Notes: generated from the sequence alone by a model not told the origin. A stretch of 46,111 nucleotides of DNA from Chitinophagaceae bacterium (GCA_022841365.1 JALHRP010000029.1:1-46111), one strand, 5' to 3'. Positions 33,361-41,754 are shown, numbered from the stretch's first letter. Made by a program: numbers and translations.

Positions 33361-35763
33361 ATGAACGAAAAGAATTTATTCCTGAGACCTGTAGATGAAG
33401 ATCTTGACTTTCTCCCCATTATACCTCTTAATGAGGCCGAAGCAGAAGATGAAGAAGTAGATATTCCGGATGAACTGCCCATTCTTCCTTTACGTAATAC
33501 CGTTCTTTTTCCCGGAGTTGTGTTGCCCATAACTGTCGGGCGTGATAAAAGTATACAAGCCGTAAACGAAGCGTACAAAACCAATAAACTGGTAGGTGTT
33601 GTTGCTCAAAAAGACAGCAATGTAGAAGATCCCAAAGTAACCGATCTGGAAGAAATCGGCACCATTGCCAAAGTGGTGAAACTGATAAAAATGCCCGACG
33701 GAGGAACCACTGTTATTATTCAGGGCAAGAAACGGTTTAAGATCAATTCCATTACATCAGAAGATCCGTTTTTTAAAGCAGCCATTGAAGTACTGAAAGA
33801 AGAACCCACACCGGAAGATGAAAATTTTAAAGCTGTTGCAGGATCTATCAAAGATATGGCTGCACAGATCATTCAGCTTTCTCCCAACATTCCAAGTGAA
33901 GCTTCCATCATTTTAAAAAATATTGAAAACCCTGCTTTTCTTGTACACTTTGTAAGTAATAATCTCAACAGTGATATTGCAGAGAAACAACAGTTGCTCA
34001 TTACTCAAAACATTAAACAACGGGCGGAGCTGTTACTAACCTTGTTGCAAAAAGAATTGCAGTACACAGAACTGAAAAATAAAGTAACCAACAAAACAAG
34101 AACAGAACTAGATAAGCAGCAGCGGGAATATTTTCTGCAGCAGCAAATGAAAAGCATTAAAGATGAGTTGGGCGGAGACAGCAATGATCTTGAGTTGCAG
34201 GAAATGAAGAAGAAAGCAGAAACGATGAAGTGGAGTGATGCTGCAAAAGAAATGTTCCGGAAAGGAATTGAAAAACTGGAACGCATGCATCCATCTACAC
34301 CTGATTATTCTGTAGTGTATAACCATATGGATCTGTTGCTCGATTTGCCATGGGGTGTATACACCAACGATCAGTACGATTTAAAGAAAGCAAAAAAAGT
34401 ACTGGATCATGATCATTACGGTATTCAAAAAGTAAAAGAACGTATACTGGAATACCTGGCTGTATTAAAATTAAAGGGCGATATGAAAAGCCCCATCCTT
34501 TGTTTGCTGGGCCCTCCCGGTATTGGTAAAACATCGTTGGGAAAAAGTATAGCATCGGCATTAGGAAGAAAATATATCCGCATCAGTTTGGGTGGATTAC
34601 ATGATGAAAGTGAAATCCGTGGGCATCGTAAAACCTATATCGGTGCGATGCCGGGAAGAATTTTGCAATCTATCCGTAAAGTAAAAACATCCAACCCTGT
34701 AATGATATTGGATGAAATTGATAAACTGGGAAATGATTTTCGTGGCGATCCATCGAGCGCTTTGCTTGAGTTACTGGATCCTGAACAGAATCATACATTT
34801 TACGATAATTATCTGGAGCTAGAGTACGATCTAAGCAAAGTATTGTTTGTAGCAACAGCCAATACACTGGCTTCCATTCAACCGGCATTGAGAGACCGTT
34901 TGGAAATTATTGATCTCAGCGGTTATGCTGTTGAAGAAAAAATTGAGATTGCTAAAAACTATCTTGTACCAAAACAAACCGAAGCACATGGTTTATTGAA
35001 AATGCCGTTTAAGATCAGTGATACTGTTTTGCGTAAAGTAATTGAAGATTATACAAGAGAGAGTGGTGTACGTGAACTCGATCGTCAGTTAGCATCGCTC
35101 ATGCGTTCACAGGCAAAAGAAGTGGCTATCAAAGGGAAAATAAAACCCACATTAACTGCCAATGATGTAGAACGGATATTGGGTAAACCACGATACAGCA
35201 ATGAAATTTACAAAACAGCCAATATGCCCGGTGTATCAGTTGGGCTTGCTTGGACGGCTGTTGGAGGTGATATTCTGTTCATTGAAACCAGTTTGGCCGA
35301 AGGAAAAGGAGAACTGCGTTTAACCGGCAACCTGGGTAATGTCATGAAAGAAAGTGCGTCAACAGCACTGAGTTATTTACAGGCCAATGCCCGCAAAGCA
35401 GATATTAATCCCGAAGATTTTCAGAAAAAAAATATTCATCTGCATGTACCCGAAGGTGCAGTACCAAAAGATGGTCCCAGTGCAGGCATAACCATGCTTA
35501 CTTCCATTGCAAGTGCATTTACAGGCAGGAGAGTAAAACCTTTTCTTGCAATGACGGGCGAAATTACTCTTCGTGGCCAGGTGCTGCCCGTTGGAGGTAT
35601 TAAAGAAAAAATTCTTGCAGCAAAACGGGCAGGTATTAAAGAAGTTATAATGTGTTGGCAAAATGAAAAAGATGTGCAGGAGATCAACGCTCATTACATT
35701 AAGGGCATGAAGTTTCATTTTGTAAAAACAATGCAACAGGTGCTTGAGCTTGCATTAATATGA
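33361..35763 (+). CDS. lon: ATP-dependent protease Lon
   Basis: This protein has about 800 residues from ATG 33361 ([17 protein letters not shown]); an in-frame upstream start at 33286 would run through the leader hairpin. The N-terminal substrate-binding domain starts at [20 protein letters not shown]. The coiled coil includes [20 protein letters not shown]. The AAA+ module has Walker [12 protein letters not shown] and Walker [11 protein letters not shown]. The protease domain has catalytic Ser707 in [11 protein letters not shown] and Lys750 in [10 protein letters not shown]. Lon degrades misfolded and regulatory proteins in the cytosol. A sigma-54-like motif and a hairpin precede it, and a strong terminator follows. 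Confidence 0.96.
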   Translation: MNEKNLFLRPVDEDLDFLPIIPLNEAEAEDEEVDIPDELPILPLRNTVLFPGVVLPITVGRDKSIQAVNEAYKTNKLVGVVAQKDSNVEDPKVTDLEEIGTIAKVVKLIKMPDGGTTVIIQGKKRFKINSITSEDPFFKAAIEVLKEEPTPEDENFKAVAGSIKDMAAQIIQLSPNIPSEASIILKNIENPAFLVHFVSNNLNSDIAEKQQLLITQNIKQRAELLLTLLQKELQYTELKNKVTNKTRTELDKQQREYFLQQQMKSIKDELGGDSNDLELQEMKKKAETMKWSDAAKEMFRKGIEKLERMHPSTPDYSVVYNHMDLLLDLPWGVYTNDQYDLKKAKKVLDHDHYGIQKVKERILEYLAVLKLKGDMKSPILCLLGPPGIGKTSLGKSIASALGRKYIRISLGGLHDESEIRGHRKTYIGAMPGRILQSIRKVKTSNPVMILDEIDKLGNDFRGDPSSALLELLDPEQNHTFYDNYLELEYDLSKVLFVATANTLASIQPALRDRLEIIDLSGYAVEEKIEIAKNYLVPKQTEAHGLLKMPFKISDTVLRKVIEDYTRESGVRELDRQLASLMRSQAKEVAIKGKIKPTLTANDVERILGKPRYSNEIYKTANMPGVSVGLAWTAVGGDILFIETSLAEGKGELRLTGNLGNVMKESASTALSYLQANARKADINPEDFQKKNIHLHVPEGAVPKDGPSAGITMLTSIASAFTGRRVKPFLAMTGEITLRGQVLPVGGIKEKILAAKRAGIKEVIMCWQNEKDVQEINAHYIKGMKFHFVKTMQQVLELALI

Positions 35764-35899
35764 ACAGCTTATAAATAAAATTGACCGTTTATAATAAGTT
35801 TGGACTTTTAGTGAACTACGAAAACTTTCACCCGTTAATATTGCATCAAACAGGAAATAGTTTCTATTTCATGTTGGTTGTTTTAAGGGTTAAAAGAGT

Positions 35900-35928
35900 T
35901 TCCCCCATCTCCATGGGGGAATTTTTTT
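35900..35928 (+). terminator. Intrinsic terminator after lon
   Basis: TTCCCCCAT (35900-35908) pairs with ATGGGGGAA (35913-35921), followed by seven T residues. It lies about 137 bp after the lon stop; the stretch between holds nothing I can identify. Confidence 0.88.
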
Positions 35929-36010
35929 GCATATGTGTTTCCACCGACTTTCAGAACCAGACTGCCTCTCCGTGGTTTTTGAGTAAATTACATTCTCTTA
36001 CTGTTTATAC

Positions 36011-37078
36011 ATGATGCTGCGATTGATTGTTTTTTGCTGGATGTATTTTATTTCTGTTAACCTCTTTGCTCAAACATTAGGTGGCCGAACGGCTTATCAG
36101 TTTCTTCGTTTTCCTGCATCACCACAAACAGCTGCATTGGGTGGGGTGAATCTCAGCAATCAATCAAACGATCTTTCACTCGCTTTTCAAAACCCTGCTC
36201 AGTTAGATTCATTGATGCATGGCCAAATGGCAGCCAATTTTAATCTGTTATATGCTGGAGTAAAAAATGTACACTGGATGCTGGCTTACAGGCATCCGAA
36301 ACTGCAGACCAATTTTGCTGCGAGTATTTTTTATGTTGATTACGGCAATACAACACAAACAGATCCGTCGGGAAATATAGAAGGTATTTACAGGCCACGT
36401 GATTTTGTTGTGCAGGTTTCTGCAAGTCGTGAATACCTCAACCGTTGGAAATACGGCATGTCATTAAAATATCTGGCAAGCAATTACGGCGTTTATCGCT
36501 CCAGTGCCATTGCTGCTGATGTAGGTGTGCTGTACAGAGACACGGCGAATTTTTTACAGGCCAGTATTGTTGCAGTTAATATGGGTGGACAATTAAAACG
36601 TTACAATCCTGCAGAACCGGAAGAGTTACCTTTTGATCTGCAGATTGGTATTTCCAAACGTTTGGCGAAAGCACCCATTCAGTTTTCAGCAACAGCACAT
36701 CATCTGCACCGGTTTAATATTAATTATAACGATACCTTGTTTAATAACGATAATGGGATTGATAATGCAGCAAATAAAAAGTTTACGTTCGATAAACTGT
36801 TTCAGCATTTTGTATTTTCAACACAGGTATTAATTGGTGGCCGTGTAGAAGTAACAGCAGCTTACAATTATTTGCGGGGAAAAGAACTGCGGATAAACAA
36901 TGCTGCAAACGGTCTTACCGGTTTTTCTTTAGGTGTTGGAGTGATCTTGCCTAAGTTGCAGTTACGTTATGCAAGAACATTTCTGCAAAGCAATATTGCT
37001 TACAATCAATTGGGGTTAAATATTCCGCTGAATAAATTGGTTGGGTTGGGCGATTGGGGAGAGAAAGTGGGGTGGTGA
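36011..37078 (+). CDS. porQ: Type IX secretion system protein PorQ
   Basis: This 355-residue protein has a signal peptide (to about residue 20, SVNLFA). It is a predicted outer-membrane beta-barrel of the PorV/PorQ type: GGRTAYQFLRFPASPQTAAL followed by GGVNLSNQSNDLSLAFQNPA near the N-terminus, alternating amphipathic strands, and a late FSLGVGVILPKLQLRYARTF. PorQ is associated with the type IX secretion and surface-attachment machinery (PorQ-PorU-PorV-PorZ). ATG 36014 is an equal alternative start. The stop codon is followed without a gap by nine GATGAGT repeats. Confidence 0.88.
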   Translation: MMLRLIVFCWMYFISVNLFAQTLGGRTAYQFLRFPASPQTAALGGVNLSNQSNDLSLAFQNPAQLDSLMHGQMAANFNLLYAGVKNVHWMLAYRHPKLQTNFAASIFYVDYGNTTQTDPSGNIEGIYRPRDFVVQVSASREYLNRWKYGMSLKYLASNYGVYRSSAIAADVGVLYRDTANFLQASIVAVNMGGQLKRYNPAEPEELPFDLQIGISKRLAKAPIQFSATAHHLHRFNINYNDTLFNNDNGIDNAANKKFTFDKLFQHFVFSTQVLIGGRVEVTAAYNYLRGKELRINNAANGLTGFSLGVGVILPKLQLRYARTFLQSNIAYNQLGLNIPLNKLVGLGDWGEKVGW

Positions 37079-37148
37079 GATGAGTGATGAGTGATGAGTG
37101 ATGAGTGATGAGTGATGAGTGATGAGTGATGAGTGATGAGTGATGAAT
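37079..37148. repeat. GATGAGT heptamer tandem array (9 perfect copies plus one variant)
   Basis: Nine exact GATGAGT units fill 37079-37141, followed by the variant GATGAAT (37142-37148). The array begins at the base after the porQ stop codon and lies between convergent genes. Such a perfect short array is prone to slippage, so copy number may vary between strains. The unit also forms the arms of the element at 21949-22038. Confidence 0.95.
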
Positions 37149-37160
37149 TTGCGGAGGTTA

Positions 37161-37185
37161 AACTACAAACTATTAACTACAAACT
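37161..37185. repeat. Direct repeat AACTACAAACT x2
   Basis: AACTACAAACT occurs at 37161-37171 and 37175-37185 (period 14), 12 bp after the heptamer array. The two word types together fill almost the whole porQ-CPBP spacer. Confidence 0.7.
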
Positions 37186-37190
37186 TTACT

Positions 37191-37862
37191 CTAAGCTTCC
37201 GCATCTTTCTTAATCTTATCACCAAAAAACAACTCAACAAGAATATTGTAAATGAAATGTGCAATCATGGGTAATAATAATCCGCCACTGATCCATGCAA
37301 GAAATTGAAAACCTATAGCAAAAGGAATAATCTGAATGATTGCCCTTTCACCTTGTGTACCATGGCCAAATGCAAACACAACCGCACTGAGTATTGCAGC
37401 CAATATCCAAATGTGTTCGGTATAAGTCATAATCATCTGAAACAAAACACCACGATAAATATATTCTTCGCAGAAACCCGCCACTACACAAGCCAGCACC
37501 CACATCAACCGTTCAAGTGCTGAATCGGGCAATATATGATGCAATGTACTTTCATCTTTCTGCTTTGAAAATTTTTGTGAAATCCAGGCCAGTCCCAGCG
37601 CAAGTATAATTAAACCAACCGATGCTCCTACAGAAACAGCCGTAAATGAACTGCGGAATGAAATGTTTAGTTGTTCACTGCGTCCGGCAAAATAGGCCAG
37701 TACACAAAGTATGGCCTGCATGGCCATCGACTGCAGATACACGGGTATCTTGGCAATCTGTGCACCATCCAGTTCGGCTTCCATTTTTTTAATGTTCCTG
37801 TAACTCAATGCAGTTAAAAAAGGAAGACCCGCTGCCACAATAATCATAAATAATAAACTCAT
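37191..37862 (-). CDS. CPBP family intramembrane metalloprotease
   Basis: This 223-residue protein has about six hydrophobic segments. The CPBP (Abi/CAAX-protease) motifs are present: CEEYIYRGVLFQ (EExxxR), AVVFAFGHGTQG (FxxxH) and MIAHFIYNILVELFF (HxxxN/B type). The family includes prenyl-protein proteases and bacteriocin self-immunity proteins; the substrate here is unknown. It is the last gene of a minus-strand cluster (nusB-DUF1573-yajC-coaE), 31 bp after coaE, and converges on porQ. Confidence 0.88.
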   Translation of the reverse strand: MSLLFMIIVAAGLPFLTALSYRNIKKMEAELDGAQIAKIPVYLQSMAMQAILCVLAYFAGRSEQLNISFRSSFTAVSVGASVGLIILALGLAWISQKFSKQKDESTLHHILPDSALERLMWVLACVVAGFCEEYIYRGVLFQMIMTYTEHIWILAAILSAVVFAFGHGTQGERAIIQIIPFAIGFQFLAWISGGLLLPMIAHFIYNILVELFFGDKIKKDAEA

Positions 37863-37893
37863 ACAGGTTTACAGCTTCACACTGTTTTTTTTA

Positions 37894-38505
37894 TTACAGG
37901 TTTTTTTCCGGTAGATTTTTCTCAGAAAGCAGAATCAGTTTTTCATGCAGTTGCAATACCTGCGGTAAGATCAACTGTTGCTCATTGTTCTGAATCACAA
38001 AATCGCACAAACGGATTTTGATTTGTTCATCAATCTGATTAAGCATACGCTTCTTTACTTCTTCTGACGTTACATGATCCCTGTCCATTACCCTTTTCAG
38101 CCGCAAGGTTACAGGAGCTGTTACTCCAATTACATAATCTAAACCTTCGGCTGTTCCACTTTCAAATAACAACGCCGCTTCTTTGATCACATAAGGTGAG
38201 GTTTGCCTGCTGAACCATTGTGCTGCATCGGCAATGGTAACCGGATGCACAAGACTGTTCAGCAATTCCAGTTTTTCTTTATCTGCAAATACAATGGATG
38301 AAAGATGCTTTCTGTTTAAATGGCCATCTGCATAAGTCTCTTCTCCGAAATAAAAAATGAGCTGTTGTTTCATCAGCTCATTGGTATGCATCAATTCTTT
38401 TGCCCGTTCATCAGCATTATAAACAGGAATGCCCAGCACTTCAAATATGTTTGCAACAGTTGTTTTACCGCTGCCAATACCTCCTGTTAATCCTATTTTT
38501 AGCAT
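37894..38505 (-). CDS. coaE: Dephospho-CoA kinase
   Basis: This protein has about 203 residues from ATG 38505 (MLKIGLTGGIGSGKT); an in-frame start at 38559 would run through the repeat element and displace the P-loop from the N-terminus. The P-loop GLTGGIGSGKTTVANIF and the following PVYNADERAKELM match CoaE, as does VIKEAALLFESG. The enzyme phosphorylates the 3'-hydroxyl of dephospho-CoA, the last step of coenzyme A synthesis. It lies in the conserved nusB-DUF1573-yajC-coaE order of Bacteroidota. Confidence 0.95.
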   Translation of the reverse strand: MLKIGLTGGIGSGKTTVANIFEVLGIPVYNADERAKELMHTNELMKQQLIFYFGEETYADGHLNRKHLSSIVFADKEKLELLNSLVHPVTIADAAQWFSRQTSPYVIKEAALLFESGTAEGLDYVIGVTAPVTLRLKRVMDRDHVTSEEVKKRMLNQIDEQIKIRLCDFVIQNNEQQLILPQVLQLHEKLILLSEKNLPEKNL

Positions 38506-38519
38506 AGTCGTAATGTATA

Positions 38520-38582
38520 AGCCGATAGCCGGCAGTAGTTCGTAAAAACTGGCTAACAACTATCGGCTATCTGCTATCGGCT
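38520..38582. repeat. CTATCGG-word inverted element in the yajC-coaE spacer
   Basis: AGCCGATAGC (38520-38529) and GCTATCGGCT (38573-38582) are exact inverted copies. The right half repeats the word (ACTATCGGCT, ATCT, GCTATCGGCT). The left half carries a degenerate second word. The element fills most of the 81-bp spacer inside an operon. Confidence 0.65.
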
Positions 38583-38586
38583 AAAA

Positions 38587-38922
38587 TTATTTTTTCACTT
38601 CAGCAACCTTATTCAGCTGGGCTGTCCAATCCATGCTGATAGAGCTGCGTTCAATTTTAATATAACTGCCGGGGTTAATTTCCAGTGAAAGAGTGTTGTC
38701 TTCGTTTACTTTGTTCACCACACCATGAATACCGGCAATGGTTACAACCTTATCACCTTTCTGCAAATTATCAATAAATGTTTTTTGCTGTTTTGCTTTT
38801 TTAGCCTGCGGACGGATCATGAACAGCCAGAATACAAGGATCATTAATCCGAGAAATAATAACTGAATGGTACCGCCGCCGGATTTAGGATCGCCGGCCA
38901 GAAGAATAAATAAATTGATCAT
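38587..38922 (-). CDS. yajC: Preprotein translocase subunit YajC
   Basis: This 111-residue protein has one membrane helix (about residues 20-38, LLFLGLMILVFWLFMIRPQA) followed by the KKAKQQKTFIDNLQKGDKVV block and the conserved TIAGIHGVVNKVNEDN segment. YajC associates with SecDF at the Sec translocon. Length is normal. It starts 14 bp after the DUF1573 gene, so the two are co-transcribed. Confidence 0.94.
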   Translation of the reverse strand: MINLFILLAGDPKSGGGTIQLLFLGLMILVFWLFMIRPQAKKAKQQKTFIDNLQKGDKVVTIAGIHGVVNKVNEDNTLSLEINPGSYIKIERSSISMDWTAQLNKVAEVKK

Positions 38923-38936
38923 TGTTATTTGTTGTT

Positions 38937-39392
38937 TTATTTTTTAGGAAGTACTTCCCCTTCAAACAAAAGATTTACTACCTGATCTTTTGTATTGCAG
39001 GTTACATTTAAATATTTAGATGCTTTTCCTACACGGCCAACGCTGTTAAACTCAGCTGTAATTTTTCCTTCCTGTCCCGGAGCAATGGGCTCTTCGGGTT
39101 TGGCAGGAACAGTACATCCGCAACTGGCAGTTACATTTTGTATAACCAGCGGGTTAGTACCAGTATTTTTAAAATGAAAAGTGATCACTACTTTTTCACC
39201 ATCGGTTACTTTGCCAAAATTTTGTACAGAATCCATCCATTGAACGGTTGTCCATTTTGTTGAATCGTTTAAAAATGCCTGTTGCTCTTTTGCAGCCGCA
39301 GTCGGGTCAACGGGTTCTTTCGGATTTTTCGGGGCATTCTGGCAGGCTGCCAGTAACAACAATAAAAAAGCTGGAAGAAAAATTTGTTTCAT
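38937..39392 (-). CDS. DUF1573 lipoprotein
   Basis: This protein has about 151 residues from ATG 39392; an upstream in-frame start at 39434 would hide the lipoprotein signal. The lipobox is LLLLAAC with Cys17. The DUF1573 immunoglobulin-like domain follows: FHFKNTGTNPLVIQNVTASC, GCTVPAKPEEPIAPGQEGKI, then FNSVGRVGKASKYLNVTCNT. The family is common in Bacteroidota and of unknown function. Here it lies in the usual place between nusB and yajC. Confidence 0.9.
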   Translation of the reverse strand: MKQIFLPAFLLLLLAACQNAPKNPKEPVDPTAAAKEQQAFLNDSTKWTTVQWMDSVQNFGKVTDGEKVVITFHFKNTGTNPLVIQNVTASCGCTVPAKPEEPIAPGQEGKITAEFNSVGRVGKASKYLNVTCNTKDQVVNLLFEGEVLPKK

Positions 39393-39492
39393 ATAAAACG
39401 TTTTTACAGAATGCAAATGTAAAGGAAACAGCATTACTCAGCGGTAACAGGCTTTTTTCAGAGTTTCAGCCGGGTTGTTTTAAAAACGGATG

Positions 39493-40416
39493 CTACTTTT
39501 TAAAAGATACTTTATGCAGTTTGTTTTCTGCAGCAAGGTCTTTGTGAATATTATCAAGAATACCATTTACAAAATGGCCGCTTTGCGGTGTGCTGTAATC
39601 TTTTGCCAGATCAATATATTCGTTGATGGTTACTTTTGGCGGAATGGTTTCAAAATATAAAAATTCACAAATCCCCATCCGCATCAGAATCATATCAATA
39701 ATAGCTGTACGTTCCGGATCCCAGTTTTGAAGTTTTCCTTTAATGTATGTGCCCGAAACGTCTTCTTTTTCAAGTACGCTCACCAGCAGATCTTTTGCAA
39801 ACTTCATCTTCTCTTCACTTACAAAATGCTGAAAGTCGTTGCTGTGCGGTTTTTGCAGAAAAGTGAGCATCAGCAAATTCATCATTTCACAATCATCATC
39901 CCAGTGTACAAAATGCTCTTCAACCATGGAAATAAAATCCTCATTGGGCAGCATCAGATCAGTGAAAATAAATTCAAGAATTTCTTTTTCCTCTTTCTTT
40001 TCACGCAGCGGTTTGTTGATGTACTCTTTGTACACATCTGTTTCAACCAGTTCCTGATAGAGTTTTTTTATCCAGTCTTCCTGGTTCAGTAATTCTGTTT
40101 TCAGCTCTTTCAACACCTCTTTGTACGAAGCATGTTCAAGAATTTGCCACAGCAGCTGGTTGCCGGCAAGTTTGGTGTTTACATTCAGATCCTGTGCTGT
40201 TGGTAAATGTTTCGATGCCCGTACACGGCTGTCAACCTCTGCATAGCGGGCTACTTCTGTAACAATATGTATCAGGAAAACAAACAACTGACGGCTCTGA
40301 TCTATATGCCTGTGCAGAATGCGTATGGCTTCTACTTTTGTAATATCACCCTCTCTGGTTAAACAGGTGTACAGGGTCTGCATCACTTTAACACGTATAT
40401 TTCTTCTGCTAATCAT
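39493..40416 (-). CDS. nusB: Transcription antitermination factor NusB (long Bacteroidota form)
   Basis: This 307-residue protein is more than twice the E. coli length (139) because of the extended N-terminal and middle regions typical of Bacteroidota. The N-terminus MISRRNIRVKVMQTLYTCLT and the C-terminal NusB core (ERTAIIDMILMRMGICEFLY, TIPPKVTINEYIDLAKDYST, then FVNGILDNI) identify it. NusB works with NusE/S10 on boxA RNA for rRNA antitermination. It is the first gene of the minus-strand cluster, with a good promoter upstream. Confidence 0.93.
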   Translation of the reverse strand: MISRRNIRVKVMQTLYTCLTREGDITKVEAIRILHRHIDQSRQLFVFLIHIVTEVARYAEVDSRVRASKHLPTAQDLNVNTKLAGNQLLWQILEHASYKEVLKELKTELLNQEDWIKKLYQELVETDVYKEYINKPLREKKEEKEILEFIFTDLMLPNEDFISMVEEHFVHWDDDCEMMNLLMLTFLQKPHSNDFQHFVSEEKMKFAKDLLVSVLEKEDVSGTYIKGKLQNWDPERTAIIDMILMRMGICEFLYFETIPPKVTINEYIDLAKDYSTPQSGHFVNGILDNIHKDLAAENKLHKVSFKK

Positions 40417-40431
40417 TTCTTAAAGAACTTA

Positions 40432-40467
40432 TTTGAGAAGCGGCAAAGATAAGAAACGCTATTTTTG
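40432..40467 (+). promoter_or_regulatory. Promoter candidate for the secreted unknown gene at 40507
   Basis: TTTG (40432-40435) and TATTTTTG (40460-40467) fit -33 and -7 elements with a somewhat long 24-bp spacer. It overlaps the divergent nusB promoter, so the two may compete. It supports ATG 40507 as the true start. Confidence 0.45.
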
Positions 40468-40474
40468 TTGCCAA
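40444..40474 (-). promoter_or_regulatory. Bacteroidota-type promoter of nusB
   Basis: On the minus strand, TTG (40472-40474) and TATCTTTG (40444-40451) are separated by 20 bp. The -7 box ends 27 bp before the nusB ATG. Both elements and the spacing match the consensus. Confidence 0.7.
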
Positions 40475-40506
40475 TAATTACACCTAATACTTTAAATAAT
40501 ATAACC

Positions 40507-41154
40507 ATGACTAAACTTGTAATGCCTCTTTTCTTTTTGTTTATCAGCTCATCGGCTGTTGCACAGTTCATTTCTGATGCGGCTACCAATCGTCCTTTCT
40601 ATCAATCGGCCGATGCAAATATTCAGGGTTCAGCTTTTTATCAAAAAGACTGGAGCGCTGGTATTATCCGCACCACCCGTGGTGTTGAGTACAACAACCT
40701 GCAGCTGAAATACGATATTTATTCAAAAGTGCTGGTCTTTAATGTAAACGATTCTTTATACCGCTTTACAGAACCGGTAAAAGAGTTTGAATTAAATACG
40801 CCCAAAAAAATAGCCAAATTCGTGAATGCTTCGCTGGTGCACAATCTGCTGCCGGGCGATTTTGCAGAAGAACTGGTAAAGGGTAAACTGAATTTTTATA
40901 AACACTACAAGAAAATTGTGGTAGAAATTGCTGCTTATAATTCGGTTAGCGGCACAAAGCAGTTCGAAGATAAAAACAGCTTTTTTCTCATCAGAGAGAA
41001 TAAACTCACGGAAGTAAGCCTCAACAAAAAAAATCTGGAAGAACAGTTGAAAGATAAGTGGGCGGCTGTAAACGCTTTTATGGAAGAAAAGCAGCTTTCT
41101 GCTAAAAACGAAGCAGGGTGGGTTGCTGCCATTCAATATTATAACAGTCTTTGA
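40507..41154 (+). CDS. Secreted protein of unknown function
   Basis: I do not recognise this protein of about 215 residues (from ATG 40507; the upstream frame overlaps the promoter). It has a signal peptide ([20 protein letters not shown]). The mature part is rich in aromatic and charged residues and predicted beta/alpha mixed, with motifs such as [30 protein letters not shown] and [20 protein letters not shown]. The C-terminal 50 residues look helical ([20 protein letters not shown]). It diverges from nusB and is closed by its own terminator before groES. It is probably periplasmic; no function can be given. Confidence 0.75.
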   Translation: MTKLVMPLFFLFISSSAVAQFISDAATNRPFYQSADANIQGSAFYQKDWSAGIIRTTRGVEYNNLQLKYDIYSKVLVFNVNDSLYRFTEPVKEFELNTPKKIAKFVNASLVHNLLPGDFAEELVKGKLNFYKHYKKIVVEIAAYNSVSGTKQFEDKNSFFLIRENKLTEVSLNKKNLEEQLKDKWAAVNAFMEEKQLSAKNEAGWVAAIQYYNSL

Positions 41155-41179
41155 TCATCATCATCATCAAACTGAAGCC

Positions 41180-41208
41180 AGGGGACATGAAAATTTGTCC
41201 CCTTTTTT
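41180..41208 (+). terminator. Intrinsic terminator before groES
   Basis: AGGGGACA (41180-41187) pairs with TGTCCCCT (41196-41203) around loop TGAAAATT, within a run of six T residues. Confidence 0.88.
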
Positions 41209-41276
41209 CTGCCATAAATTTTCATTTACATGCCCTGTTTACGCCAATTCTGAAATTTTTTCCTATTCTGTCGTGG

Positions 41277-41291
41277 TGGCACTGTATTCGC
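41277..41291 (+). promoter_or_regulatory. Sigma-54-like -24/-12 motif upstream of groES
   Basis: TGGCAC (41277-41282), five bases (TGTAT), then TCGC (41288-41291) followed by T. This is one mismatch from TGGCAC-N5-TTGCW, and the invariant GG-N10-GC spacing is kept. The predicted start is about 41303, directly at a hairpin. Confidence 0.45.
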
Positions 41292-41292
41292 T

Positions 41293-41300
41293 TACCTTCG
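41293..41300 (+). promoter_or_regulatory. Alternative -7 box of groES
   Basis: TACCTTCG is one base off TAnnTTTG and identical to the aroK candidate. It abuts the sigma-54-like motif; either could drive the operon. No -33 TTG lies at the right distance. Confidence 0.35.
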
Positions 41301-41304
41301 TTGC

Positions 41305-41324
41305 CCCCTGAAATCAGGGGTTTT
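41305..41324 (+). promoter_or_regulatory. 5' UTR hairpin of groES
   Basis: CCCCTG (41305-41310), tetraloop AAAT, CAGGGG (41315-41320), then TTTT. It would sit at the very 5' end of the transcript, 40 bp before the groES ATG. It may stabilise the mRNA or act as an attenuator; the T-run is short for a terminator. Confidence 0.5.
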
Positions 41325-41360
41325 AATAATCAATCATTTCAAAACCAAAAACGTATAACT

Positions 41361-41642
41361 ATGGCCAAGAAGGTAAGTGTTACCCCTTTGCACGACAGGG
41401 TAATTGTGAAGCCAGCCCCCGCTGAAGAAAAAACAGCCGGTGGAATTATTATCCCCGACACCGCAAAAGAAAAACCACAACGTGGCACTGTAGTAGCTGC
41501 CGGTCCAGGTAAAAAAGACGAACCCGTAACTGTAAAAGTTGGAGATACGGTTCTGTATGGTAAATATGCCGGAACTGAAATTGCTATTGATGGTGATGAT
41601 CTGTTGATCATGCGTGAGAGCGACATCTTAGCGATTGTATAA
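41361..41642 (+). CDS. groES: Co-chaperonin GroES
   Basis: This is a 93-residue protein from ATG 41361 ([20 protein letters not shown]); longer in-frame starts run through the promoter and leader. The GroES fold is shown by the mobile loop ([20 protein letters not shown]), then [20 protein letters not shown] and [20 protein letters not shown]. It caps the GroEL chamber during protein folding. The stop codon TAA (41640-41642) overlaps the first bases of a repeat element that fills the 112-bp gap to groEL. Confidence 0.97.
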   Translation: MAKKVSVTPLHDRVIVKPAPAEEKTAGGIIIPDTAKEKPQRGTVVAAGPGKKDEPVTVKVGDTVLYGKYAGTEIAIDGDDLLIMRESDILAIV

Positions 41643-41747
41643 TTTGAAAATCTGAAGATTTGAAAATTGACCGTTGTCAATTTATCAACATCTTCATTTT
41701 TCGATCAAACAATTATCAAATTTTCAAATTAATTAATTTTCAAATTG
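41641..41747. repeat. AATTTGAAAAT inverted element in the groES-groEL spacer
   Basis: The left half AATTTGAAAATCTGAAGATT (41641-41660) plus TGAAAATTGA faces a right half (41713-41747) reading TTATCAAATTTTCAAATTAA and ATTTTCAAATTG; each half holds about two AATTTGAAAAT words. Inside lies a small perfect hairpin, TTGAC (41667-41671), CGTT, GTCAA (41676-41680). The element starts within the groES stop codon and ends 7 bp before the groEL ATG. The same words occur at 972-1018. Confidence 0.7.
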
Positions 41748-41754
41748 TATAACT

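Noticed and set aside
35781..36014. 77-codon frame between lon and porQ
   Set aside because: It spans the lon terminator and has no family features; the gap is best read as non-coding.
37079..37148. Tandem array considered as a CRISPR
   Set aside because: The units are 7 bp and directly adjacent with no spacers; it is a simple tandem repeat.
41459..41474. Second TGGCAC-N5-TAGC site inside groES considered as a sigma-54 promoter
   Set aside because: It is within the coding sequence and the -12 part is poor; TGGCAC alone is expected several times by chance in 46 kb.
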